Of a DNA stretch of 64,000 nt, positions 1 to 10,059 are shown in pieces. A model generated the notes under the pieces. The model worked only from the letters and a program-made list of their open reading frames with translations. It was not told the DNA's origin and did no database searches. Source of the DNA: Musa acuminata AAA Group (lineage: Eukaryota > Streptophyta > Magnoliopsida > Zingiberales > Musaceae); the NCBI RefSeq assembly GCF_036884655.1, contig NC_088359.1, positions 16,992,501 to 17,056,500 of the forward strand, read 5' to 3'. The translations under genes were made by a program, and so were the position numbers. Within the stretch, counting starts at the first letter, position 1. Each line of letters begins with the position of its first letter.

Positions 1-107
1 AGATCAAGGCACAAGGCATTGTGATCATAGTGAGTAACATAAAGAGTTTACAATATACATATAAGCCCATTTAGGAGGTGGAAAATTAAAATGCCTAAAT
101 AAAGAGT

Positions 108-1137
108 CTAATTGTCGATGAATTTGTTGCAGCTCAGATAGAATTTGATCTTGTCGATGTTCAAGCCATTCTTATCTTTGTTCAAATCGGTCCATCCAAA
201 TCCCAATATCTTCGACAAATGATGCAGGAGCTTGCTCAAATGAATGTGTTTTCTAAAAGGGACAGATCGGAGGAGATTGAGTACCCCTAAAGACTGGTGT
301 TTCTGGTTCTGGTTTAGGTTGATGGGGATCGATTCTTCTAGGCATTCTAACTCAGTTACCGTTTCTATAAACACATCTTAATCGGTGAAGTAGATTTTTA
401 TTTATTATACTAAACCTATCTACTTTTATTACTTCTTCTTCCGGTGGTATTGGAATATCGTAGGCTTTCAGTATTCTAGTGATTATACCACCATATGGGA
501 GCATCATGTCTTTCTTAGATAGTTCTAACATGTTTTGCTGGATAAGATAACCAAGACAGATGTCATGTCCCTTCATGATCCAATACATAGTTCCTAATTC
601 TAATTAGCTTACTTCATCATGATGAAGTACCTTAGTGTTTAGTGGCAGTAGATGTTCACAACTTTTAGGAACAAATGCTAAGTTGGGATTGACGAAAATT
701 GTTCCTAAGGCTTCAACATATGTTGTCCCAACAGTTTCATCATCCCATGATCCTCTAAAGTAGAGTCCTCTATTTTTTATGGGAATGCCTATCATATCGC
801 AAATAAATTTATCCGTGATGGAGATGTGTTGTCCTAAGAGATAGGTAGACATTCTTTCTTCTTCATCTACTGGTATATTGTTGTAAAATAATCTAACAAA
901 TCTTGGATAGATGGGTTCACTAATTTGTAAAATATGGAGTAGATCTAAGTTTGCAAACCATTGGATTGTCTCTAAGTCTCTTAGTTCATTTAAATCTACA
1001 TGTTTTCCCTTATTGATACTCCTAAGTTCGAAAGAGGAAAATTTTTCAGCATGATATTTTGAATCGAAAAGGGTAAGATCAAAATCTTCCACTAATCTCC
1101 TCTTCCCTTTGTCCCTTGAGGTTCTTCTAGACCCCAT
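108..1137 (-). pseudogene. Decayed ORF resembling plant transposon-associated protein
   Basis: A minus-strand reading frame starts at an ATG at 1137 and runs 177 codons to a TAA at 604-606. The same frame then continues after that stop to about 352, and a third piece (374-108) lies in another frame, so the gene carries at least one nonsense codon and one frameshift. The N-terminus is basic (MGSRRTSRDKGKRR), followed by an alpha/beta-like stretch with FVRLFYNNIPVDEEE and FICDMIGIPIKNRG. This style resembles the 'putative plant transposon protein' domain of proteins linked to plant retroelements. That assignment rests on general resemblance only. There is no recognisable RT, integrase or transposase catalytic motif. 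It may be an extra ORF of an LTR element whose body lies left of the window. Confidence 0.45.
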
Positions 1138-1978
1138 AACTACTGCTATTTAAGAGGATAGTAATGAGCAAGAGTAAATGAATCAAAAAACAGAATTTAA
1201 GGGTTTCTTAGAGAATACCTTAGTGAGATCTTCAATAGAAGGAGAGATTGTTGATCTTTTGCTTCAAAATGAGGAGTATTTGGGATGCTATGAGGGGTGA
1301 AATGGAGGTGGCGAAGCTTTGGAAGAGTAAAGAGGGGAAGTGAGTGAGTTGGGGTCAGTTCCACCGCCGTCCCTAGCTCGGGTTAAAAAGAGGCAGAGTT
1401 GCGGGCGGTTGCACCGTTGGCTGGGGCGGTGCAACCGCTTGCAACACGTGACAGCCGGAGGTGCTACCTCTAGTTGGGGCGGTGCCACCGCCTGCAGGCG
1501 GTGAGCACTTGTTCTGACTGCAGTGTGATCTGATTTGAATGTTTTTGTCTTAAGAAGAATTTTCATTTAGAGCAATTAACTTTACTTATGTAATTTCGTA
1601 AGAATTTTCATTGTAAGATAAGAAATTTTGCATGATCAAGATAGATCTTGTGACGTGCATACTCTAAATGTCGTGCACATGTTTGTGACAGATTGTTCAA
1701 GTCGGTAAGCCTTGCAAGTTTATGACAAACTTAGTAAGTTCATGATATAGTTGGATTCGAACGGATGACATCAATGGATTCGAAAATCCAGAGGATATGT
1801 GAAGTGAGAATCATGGGTTTCAAATAAGATTGTATCTATATCGCATTTGTAATTTTAATTTTCTAATCCTCTTCTGTTATCTAGAGAGCATCGCGACATC
1901 TTTTTGGATCTCGGGTCGAGAATCCAAAGAGTAGGATATTATTTCTTGCGACCAGCTTATGATGTTTTATGTCTTTAC
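1138..1978. other. Unassigned segment with GC palindrome cluster
   Basis: No convincing gene. About 1370-1515 holds several copies of the GGCGGTGCCACCGCC / GGCGGTTGCACCG type palindrome that is also found inside the Sire-type LTRs elsewhere in the window. The flanks here do not match those LTRs. The right edge ends in CTTTACA directly before Sire copia sequence, so it could be the terminus (TG...CA) of a minus-strand LTR element that includes the ORF at 108-1137. I found no primer site to prove this. Confidence 0.4.
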
Positions 1979-2218
1979 AAGAAAGGATGATCTTTAGGTA
2001 CCCATTTGCTTTTGGGTGCCTCAAAAATAGATATACATTTTTTTTTTGGTAAGTAAAAGTAAATTGATTATGTGTAAAGTTTCTACAAATAGCTTTATCT
2101 ATACAAGTCATAGACAAAGCCAAGTAACTCATAGAGTGCGAATGCGATAGTTATGACTACACATGCTGTAGACTATAACTACCTGTGGGTATATTATTTG
2201 GCATCATTCCCAAGATCT

Positions 2219-5200
2219 TTAGCTAATAGCAAAATTAAATTTAATAAAAATATCTTTTTCTCTTCGGGTGAAGTGCTCGGTTTTGAGATCATGCTCCATA
2301 CAGGATCTTGAGTCTCTAATAATCTCTTTCAAGAGCTGAGCATTGTTTGTGTGTTGACATTCAAAGATTCTATTACATCTCTCCTTCCACATCCACCAAA
2401 TAGCGCATCTGAAAGTAACCTTTACCAGTTGTGTAAGTGGCCCTTTTCTTGAGAAACATTACATAAGGTCGCCTAGTTCTTGGTGCAAGTTTGGTTGCGG
2501 CAGTCTATTGAGTTCAAATCGCTGGAGAATCTCCTTCCATATCCATTTTGTATAAGCACAAGCAAAATAGAGGTGGTCAACAGTTTCTTCTTGTTGCAAA
2601 CAAAGGGAGCATCGGTTAACATGATAGATACCTCTTCTTTTCATATTGTCTATTGTAGGTAGTTTATTGAGAAGGGCCTGCCATGTACATAAGGAGTGTC
2701 TTTGTGATCCCGGTCGATCCCATGTCCAACTGCTTGGGACCCACTTGTTATTTCTTTGCCTAATTTGATTCCATGCGGATGTGGCACTAAATTTGCCATT
2801 GTCATGAGGCCAAATAAGTATATCTGAAGAGTTGTTCCTGATTGGAATAGCTATGATAGTCGGCCAAAGTGATAACATTTCGGGAGAAATAGGATTAGGG
2901 AGACACTAGGTACCGTTAGCAATGAACTCGGAAACCTTCCAATCTTTGGGAGCCCCAAGATCTTTTCGTATTCTGTCGTCATATAATTGAAATATACTCT
3001 TTCCATTCACCCAAGGATCGTACCACATATTAGTACTAGTTCCAAAAGAGATTGCATAAGAAATGTGTTTGATTAGCCAATTCCTTGCCTTTAAAATTCT
3101 TTTCCAAGCTGCAGAGTGGTATGTTCTTGTTGAAATTTCCCAGATTGATTCCTTTGAAAGATACCTAGCAGAAACCCATTGTGACCATAAGGAACATTTG
3201 TTTTGCAAAAGATCCCACAATTGTTGTACTAGGCATGCTTGATTCCAATCTCTAGTATTTCTCAAGTTTAGCCCCCCTTCATCTTTCGGTTTGCAAATGC
3301 TATCCCAATTTACCATATGCATTGCCTTATCATTTGTGTCATTCCAGAAGAAGTTCATTAATAGCCGTTCAATATCTTGGAGAAGTCCAGCAGGCAGAAG
3401 AAATGCATTACACCAATATATAGAGTAGGAGTGCAATACAGAACGGATGAGTTCGAGTCGTCCTGCTTTTGATAGAAGCCTATTTTTCCAAGAAGAAATT
3501 CTATTCTTTATTTTTTGCAGGATAGGCTGACAGTGGATTTTGTGAATGCCTGTGGATATGAGCGGGAGACCCAAATAAGGAACTGGCAGGCTTCCCTCAC
3601 TAACCCCCAAAGTTTGTGCAATAAAGACCTTATCCTCAACGTAAGGGCTCATATATACTTTACTTTTCGCATGATTTAACTGAAGTCCATAAACCATACC
3701 ACAGTCATTCATAATAGTAGCCAGGTTCTTTACTGAAGTTGGATCATTTTGGAGAAAGATAAGTAAATCATCTACAAATGTTATATGTGATATATGAATA
3801 GAGACAGCATTAGGTACCTTAATGCTGCCATTTAAGACTGCATGTTCCAACATACAGCTAAGTCCTTCCATCGCAATAGTAAAGAGATACGGAGAGAGTG
3901 GATCACCTTATCAGATGCCATTCGTGCTCCCAAAAAAACCAATAGGTGAGCCATTAAAGAGTATCGAAAACTTTGGAGTTTCCAGGCAAGATTGAATCCA
4001 ATTAACCCATTGCTGTGGGAAGTTCATATCGAGGAGCATCTTATAGATAAATTTCCTATTAACTGAATCAAAAGCTTTCTGTAAATCAGCTTTAAAACAT
4101 ATTTTTGTCCCTCTTGCTTTTGAATGCAAATCTTTGACCAAGTCATTAGCAAGCAAAATGTTATGATGTATACTTCTCCCTTTGATGAAAGCAGCTTGAT
4201 TTGGGCTAATGATCTTGTGTATTACCTTTTGCATTCTATTTGCTAATACTTTGGAGATGATCTTGTAAATAAAGTTGCATAATGATATGGGTCGATAGTT
4301 CTCTAGTGAATCAGCCCCTGCATTCTTCAGAATTAAAGAAATAAAGGTGCAATTAATCTCTCTAAGAATATGACCTGAAGAGAAAAAATGTTGGCAAGCC
4401 TTGATCACATCATTTCCAATAATAGACCAAGCAGTTTGGTAAAATTCAGCTGGAAATCCATCTGGACCTGGGCTTTTGTGCTTTGGTGACTTAAAGACAA
4501 CACATACAATTTCGTCGTCAGTAATTGGGGCATTGAGGATTGAAATAGCTTCCGAATCAAGTTTTCTAGTCGGCTCCACATGAATGTTATTAGTTTTCCC
4601 AGCTTGATTGAGTAAGGAATAAAAAAATTACTCTGTGTGTGCTTTAACCTCATCTAAATTCTCAATAAGATTATCATCTTTGTCTCTGCATTTGCTGATA
4701 CGGTTAACAGCCCTTCGAGTAGCAATTGAAGCATAGAAAAATTTAGTATTGGAATCTCCTAGTGTAAGCCAATGCTGTCGAGACTTCTGCTTTACAAAAC
4801 TTTCCTCCTATTTTAAGGCTTGCATGAAGTTATTTCTGGCTTCTATCTCTTTGTAGATAATATTCTCATCATTTGGCTGAAGTTGCAGCTCATGTTGCAA
4901 TGACATTAGTTCCTTCCTGCAAAATTGAACTGTGGTGGTAATATTGCCAAAGGTATTTGTATTCCACTCCTTTAGTGCTGCTTTACAGGCTTTGAGCTTT
5001 TGACATAAGATGTAAGGGGGGGATCCATGCACATTAACATTCCAAGCAGATCTGATAACATCAAGAAATTGAGGATGAGTACTCCACATGTTAAAGAATC
5101 TAAACGGTTTCTTGCCTCTTGGTGTCGCTTTGTCTGCGTGTATATACATTAAAGAATGGTCAGAAAACAAAGGAGCACCATACTCAAGAAGTGAATCTGG

Positions 5201-5839
5201 GTAAACTGTTAACCATTCATGATTAATCAAACACCTATCAAGTCGAGCCATTATTTTTCTGTTAGCAGCACCTTGATTACTCCAGGAGAGCCAATTACCC
5301 ACAGATTTCATATCAAACAAAGCTGCAGTGTCAATGTAATCATTAAAACTTTGAAGCTGGCTTTCTGAAAGTTGTCGACCCCCCTCTTTTTCATTTGTGT
5401 ACCGAACAGTATTAAAGTCTCCAAGAACAATCCAAGGTACATTGAGACAGCCATTTGCAATATTAGTCAGGTCAGACCAAAGAGTATTTCTTTCTTGCAT
5501 ACTATTTGAAGCATATATACCATTGAAATTGAATTGACAGCCATTCTTTTTGTCCTCTACCTTAAGTTGAATGAATTGATCAGTAGCAGAAATAAACCAA
5601 GCATTAATAGAGTTAGGATGCCATAAGACCCATATTCTACCAAAAGTTTCATTTGAGTCATTGGTAAACAGTTCTGCGTCTGGCCATATTAAATTCTTTT
5701 GAGCTTGAACGCGCGATTGTTTAATTTTCATTTCTACTAGAATAACAATATCACATGCGGCAAACTTGATTATTCTGTTGAGCTCCCGACATTTCTCCGC
5801 CTTATTAAGTCCGCGAACATTCCAACATGTTATCTTCAT
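2219..5839 (-). pseudogene. LINE A ORF2 (endonuclease, reverse transcriptase, zf-RVT), broken
   Basis: Start at ATG 5839, opening MKITCWNVRGLN, the first motif of AP-type endonucleases. The endonuclease region is intact over 343 codons, with Asn7, Glu36 (VEMK), GDFN and SDHS motifs. The frame stops at 4807 (TAG where LINE G has CAG). RT motifs follow: KSPGPDGFPAEFYQ, FKADLQKAFDSVN and FVDDLLIF, the catalytic FADD having become FVDD. Two adjacent stops at about 3907-3912 replace the CGA CAA of the RQGDP motif, and TGG has become TAG near 2905. The C-terminal zf-RVT finger reads CSLCLQQEETVDHLYFAC. ORF2 ends with TAA at 2219. It would nick DNA and reverse-transcribe LINE RNA, but this copy is inactivated by several stops. 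Confidence 0.88.
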
Positions 5840-5877
5840 CAGTAATAAAGAAATGAAAAGGTGGTAAGGTATTCATC

Positions 5878-7408
5878 CTATGACTTTGGATGGATTGTAC
5901 CATCCTTTTTCTTATCCTTCGGTTTTGTATTTTCCTCCCGCACAATATCCTTACCTTTTATGGCTTTATTTCTATATTTATCCACTTCATCTACAGCTTG
6001 CAGATTTTTAAACTTTAAAATACCTTGAATCATGTGGTCTCGATTGGCAGGGTTTGTTGAAGCATGATAAGATTGTTGCAGCACAATTTCCTGGATAGTA
6101 CTTGTTGGAGTAGCTTAGCTAGAGAGGTTTGTTGGGGCATGAGTTTGTTGAGACAGAATATCCTTGTTGGCGATGTTTGTTGTGGCCTGAGTTTGTTGAG
6201 GAAGAATATCCTTGCTGGCAAGATTTGTTTGGGCTTGAGTTTGTTGAGTTATTGTGGACGGATCCAATGATATTGGAAGAGATGAAGTTCCTGACTTATG
6301 TTTCTCCTGTCCACTAGTACCAAGGGAAACCTCTGTTGTGGAAGGCTCCGACATTATAGGAAGAGATATAATTTTGGATTTGTCCTTCTGTCCGCGATGC
6401 TGTCCTTGTGAGTCGGAATGCTCAATAGTCTTCGCCACCATCGGTGCTACTGCCATTAGAGAAGACTCGCTTTGTTGCGGAGGCGCTTGACGTGGTCGAT
6501 AGACCTTTGTGATTTGTTTTGGAGTTTGCTGACAAGCTCCATTTGAATGACCAAAAGATAAGCAATGCTGACATCGTTGTGGCTTCCAGAAATATGAGAC
6601 ATGTACCTTCCGAGTGTTCCCGTCAAGATCACGATAGAAAACCTCATTTGGAAGATCTTCGTCAGAAGAAACCAGTACACATGCTCGTGCAAATGCTAAT
6701 CTCGTCTGAGCAGCTGTTGCTTTGTCGATGTAGAGTGGCTGTCCTAGAGTGCTGCATAACTTTGCAATAAAACGTCGACTCCAAAGATGTAGAGGAAGAC
6801 CTTGAAAGGATACCCATAATGGAATAGACTGTAGGCTATCTAACTCCAAACGGACATCAGGAGACCAGCGTCGTAGGATCATTGGATGGCCGCGAATAGT
6901 CCAGAATCCTTCGAGGACTCGTTGTAAATCTTCTTCAGAGTATAGCTTGCAAACAAAGAATCCGTTCTCCAGCATATGAAGATCAAATGATGATATTCCC
7001 CATCGAGTTTTGATAAATGAGGATAGTGGAAAATAAGATGTTTTGAGACCTACCACATAGCCAACAATCGCCATAGACCATGTCTCAATAAGCTCTGCTG
7101 AATCAGTAGTCTCGTATACAGCAATCTTCTTATCAGCCTGAACTTCTGGAGTAAAGAATTCCAAGCTTAGATCCGGACTTCCAACCGGAGCCTTGAAGAG
7201 GCTAGTCCAAGGCTAGTCCAAGGTCATTGGAAATGAGGGCAGGCTGCCGCGATCTAGAGCGTGACCTCCTTCGATGCTGTTTCGTCGAAGGAGTTTCTCT
7301 CTGGAGAGGATATGAAGGAGGAGCCAATTGAGGGGTAACGGTAGGGAGTCTTACCATCGTATCAACCCTCCCGCCACCGTCGCCAGCCCTAGGGGCCGTC
7401 GCTGCCAT
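5878..7408 (-). pseudogene. LINE A ORF1 (RNA-binding protein, DUF4283-like + zinc knuckle)
   Basis: Start at ATG 7408. An 11-bp tandem duplication (GCTAGTCCAAG twice, about 7200-7222) shifts the frame after about 65 codons, and the main frame resumes upstream of 7164. The middle part matches the DUF4283 type of plant LINE ORF1 (WSMAIVGYVVGLKTSYFP, RWSPDVRLELDSLQSIPLWV). It is followed by a CCHC knuckle, CQHCLSFGHSNGAC, near 6560-6600. The C-terminal linker consists of 16-residue repeats (KDILPQQTQ core) encoded by 48-bp repeats at about 6110-6250. A TAG at 6115-6117 interrupts the frame, and the C-terminus (KGKDIVREEN...) ends at 5878. ORF1 proteins of this class coat the LINE RNA in the RNP; this copy is not functional as written. 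Confidence 0.85.
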
Positions 7409-7461
7409 GTTTGATCCCTCTTCTGGTCGCGGTTATAGAATCATCTCCATAGATATACATT

Positions 7462-10009
7462 GTTTATCATGTTGCATAGAATTTATCATGGTTCCTTTAG
7501 GAACCCAAATTAATTTGTTCGGACTAATTTTCTTGAATGGACAATAATGCGTTTTGTGTCCAAGTTTGCAACAAAAGTTGCATTTGCTTTGGTGTCGAAC
7601 ATGTAAGATGGGGCCTTTTATGAAAGTGGTTGGATTTTGGTGAGGACTTCTCACAAATCCGATTCCACTTCTTTTGGGAACGTGACCCTTGTTTGCAAGG
7701 ATCATGTTCAAGGACTTGCTACCAACCTCGAATTTCTTCAAGGTATCCTTAAGTAGCAAGTTTTCCTTTTGGAGAGTTTCTAGATCATGACATTTTATGC
7801 ATGAACCTAAACTATCATGATATTCAGCTTTTAACTTATCTTTTTTTTGGTAAGTAAAAGTAAATTGATTATGTGTAAAGTTTCTACAAATAACTTTATC
7901 TATACAAGTCATAGACAAAGCCAAGTAACTCATAGAGTGCGAATGCGATAGTTATGACTACACATGCTGTAGACTATAACTACCTGTGGGTACATTATTT
8001 GGCATCATTCCCAAGATCTTTTGCTAATAGCAAAATTAAATTTGATAAAAATATCTTTTTCTCTTCGAGTGAAGTGTTTGGTTTTGAGATCTTGCTCCAA
8101 ACAGGATCTTGAGTCTCTAATAATCTCTTTCAAGAGCTGAGCATTGTTTGTGTGTTGACATTCAAAGATTCTATTACATCTCTCCTTCCACATCCACCAA
8201 ATAGCGCATCTGAAAGTGACCTTTGCCAGTTGTGTTAGAGGCCCTTTTCTTGAGAAACATTGCATAAGGTCGCCTAGTTCTTGGTGCAAGTTAGGTTGCT
8301 CGCTGGAGAATCTCCTTCCATATCCATTTTGTATAATCACAAGCAAAATAGAGGTGGTCAACAGTTTCTTCTTGTTGCAAACAAAGGGAGCATCGGTTAA
8401 CATGATAGATACCTCTTCTTTTCATATTGTCCATTGTAGGTAGTTTATTGAGAAGGGCCTGCCATGTACATAAGGAATGTCTTTGTGATCTCGGTCGATC
8501 CCATGTCCAACTGCTTGGGACCCACTTGTTATTTCTTTGCCTAAATTGATTCCATACGGATGTGGCACTAAATTTACCATTGTCATGAGGCCAAATAAGT
8601 ATATCTAAAGAGTTGTTCCTGATTGGAATAGCTATGATAGTCGGCCAAAGTGATAACATTTCGGGAGAAATAGGATTAGGGAGACACCAGGTACCGTTAG
8701 CAATGAACTCGGAAACCTTCCAATCTTTGGGAGCCCCAAGATCTTTTCGTATTTTGTCGCCATATAATTGAAATATACTCTTCCCACTCACCAAATAAAT
8801 CGAAATTAACTTATCGATTTTAACATTATTTTAACCTTCCAATATACTCTTCCCAGCTTTTAACTTATCGAAATTACAAGTAAGACTATCATGCTCCTTA
8901 TTTAGCAATTTGTATTTTCTACTAATAATCTTGCATTCATCAAATAAATCATGGAAGGCATTTAATAATTCATCAAATGATAAATCTGCATCTATTAAAT
9001 TCGTTACCTCCTCTCCGATGGCCATTAAGGCATAATGAGCAACTTGCTCGGTGTTGGACTCCTCTTCTTCGGATGCGCTCGAGTCATCCCATGTTGCTTT
9101 GAGCGCCTTCTTCTTTGATGTTCTCTTTTTGAGTTGGGGACAATCACTCTTGTAGTGTCCTAGCTTTTTGCACTCATAGCAAATAACTTGGTCCTTCTTG
9201 GGTTCAAGTTTATTTTTTGTGTCATTCTTAAACTTGTTTCTTTTAATGAATTTTTTAAATTTTCTTGTTAGAAGTATCAAGTCATCGTCACAGTCCTCAT
9301 CACTTGAGTTTTCTCTCAAGTAGTCTTCTAAAGTTCTAAGTGCCATATCCTTCCTATTCTTTGGAAGGATGTCTTCTTGCTCTTCATGAGCTTTGCAAGT
9401 CATCTCGTAGGTCATTAATGACCTGATTAGTTCTTCAAGAGTGAAGTTGTTTAGATCTTTCGCCTCTTGAATAGCAGTGACTTTAGGATCCCAAATCTTA
9501 GGAAGGGATCTTAGAATCTTATTTACGAGCTCAAAATCTGAAAAACTTTTTTCGAGTCCTTTTAGACTATTGACGACATCCGTGAAATGGGTAAACATGT
9601 CGCCAATAGTCTCACTCGGTTTCATCCGGAAAAGTTCGAAAGAATGTAACAAAAAATTAATTTTTGACTCTTTCACTCTACTTGTGCCTTCGTGAGTCAC
9701 TTCGAGTGTGTGCCAAATATCAAATGCGGTTTCACAAACCGAAACACGGTTGAACTCGTTTTTATCAAGCGCACAAAATAAGGCATTCATAGACTTTGCA
9801 TTAAGAGCGAAAGCCTTCTTCTGCAATTCATTCCAATCGATCATTGGAAGAGAAGACTTCGAAAATTCATTTTCGACAAGATTCCAAAGTTAAAAATCCA
9901 TAGAAATAAGAAAGATCCTCATTCGGGTCTTCCAATAGGTGTAGTCCATCCCATTGAACATGGGTGGACGTGTAATAGAATGGCCTTCTTGGTTTCCGGC
10001 GTAGGCCAT
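7462..10009 (-). pseudogene. Copia H1 gag, broken
   Basis: The start was chosen at the ATG at 10009, opening MAYAGNQEGHS, the usual Sire gag start. Codon 40 is TAA (9890-9892), where relatives read a sense codon. The frame then stays open past 9844 through the UBN2/Retrotran_gag-like core to a first zinc knuckle, CYECKKLGHYKSDC, around 9130-9180. LINE A2 splits the gene at 7841-8853. The C-terminal part (7840-7462) carries a second CCHC knuckle, CNFCCKLGHKTHYC, and the motif LIWVPKGT. The remainder, up to the gag/protease border, lies beyond LINE A at 1979-2039. Role: nucleocapsid protein of a copia element. It cannot yield full-length protein because of the nonsense codon and two insertions. 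Confidence 0.85.
7841..8853 (-). mobile_element. 5'-truncated LINE A2 with scrambled 5' end
   Basis: Minus-strand LINE remnant with poly(A) seen as T-run 7841-7848 and ORF2 C-terminus to about 8790, including the zf-RVT finger CSLCLQQEETVDHLYFAC. It is flanked by a 16-bp target duplication, CAGCTTTTAACTTATC (7825-7840 and 8854-8869), inside copia H1 gag. About 24 bp are missing near 8300 relative to LINE A. Bases 8791-8853 are neither plain LINE nor plain target but a patchwork of both (see findings). Confidence 0.88.
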
Positions 10010-10040
10010 CTCTCTTGGGTTTTAATCCGTTTGAGAGTTA

Positions 10041-10057
10041 ACCTGGCTCTGATACCA
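10041..10057 (-). promoter_or_regulatory. Primer binding site, initiator tRNA-Met
   Basis: On the minus strand this reads TGGTATCAGAGCCAGGT, complementary to the 3' end of plant initiator tRNA-Met. It starts two bases inside the LTR end at 10060, as expected for minus-strand DNA priming. Confidence 0.9.
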
Positions 10058-10059
10058 AT

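Larger units (their letters stand above)
2040..7448 (-). mobile_element. Full-length L1-type LINE A
   Basis: A 5.4-kb minus-strand LINE bounded by the 13-bp target duplication ATAGATATACATT (2027-2039 and 7449-7461). The uninterrupted site is visible in sister copia H2 near 43950. Order: short 5' UTR (40 bp), ORF1 (7408 to about 5878), 38-bp gap, ORF2 (5839-2219), and a 3' UTR ending in a TTACTTTTACTTACC tail and poly(A), seen as T-run 2037-2047. It lies within copia H1 gag. The same LINE family occurs at least seven more times in the window. Confidence 0.92.

Noticed and set aside
1288..1566. 92-codon ORF
   Set aside because: Spans the GC palindrome cluster with no domain or sister sequence. 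Most likely chance.
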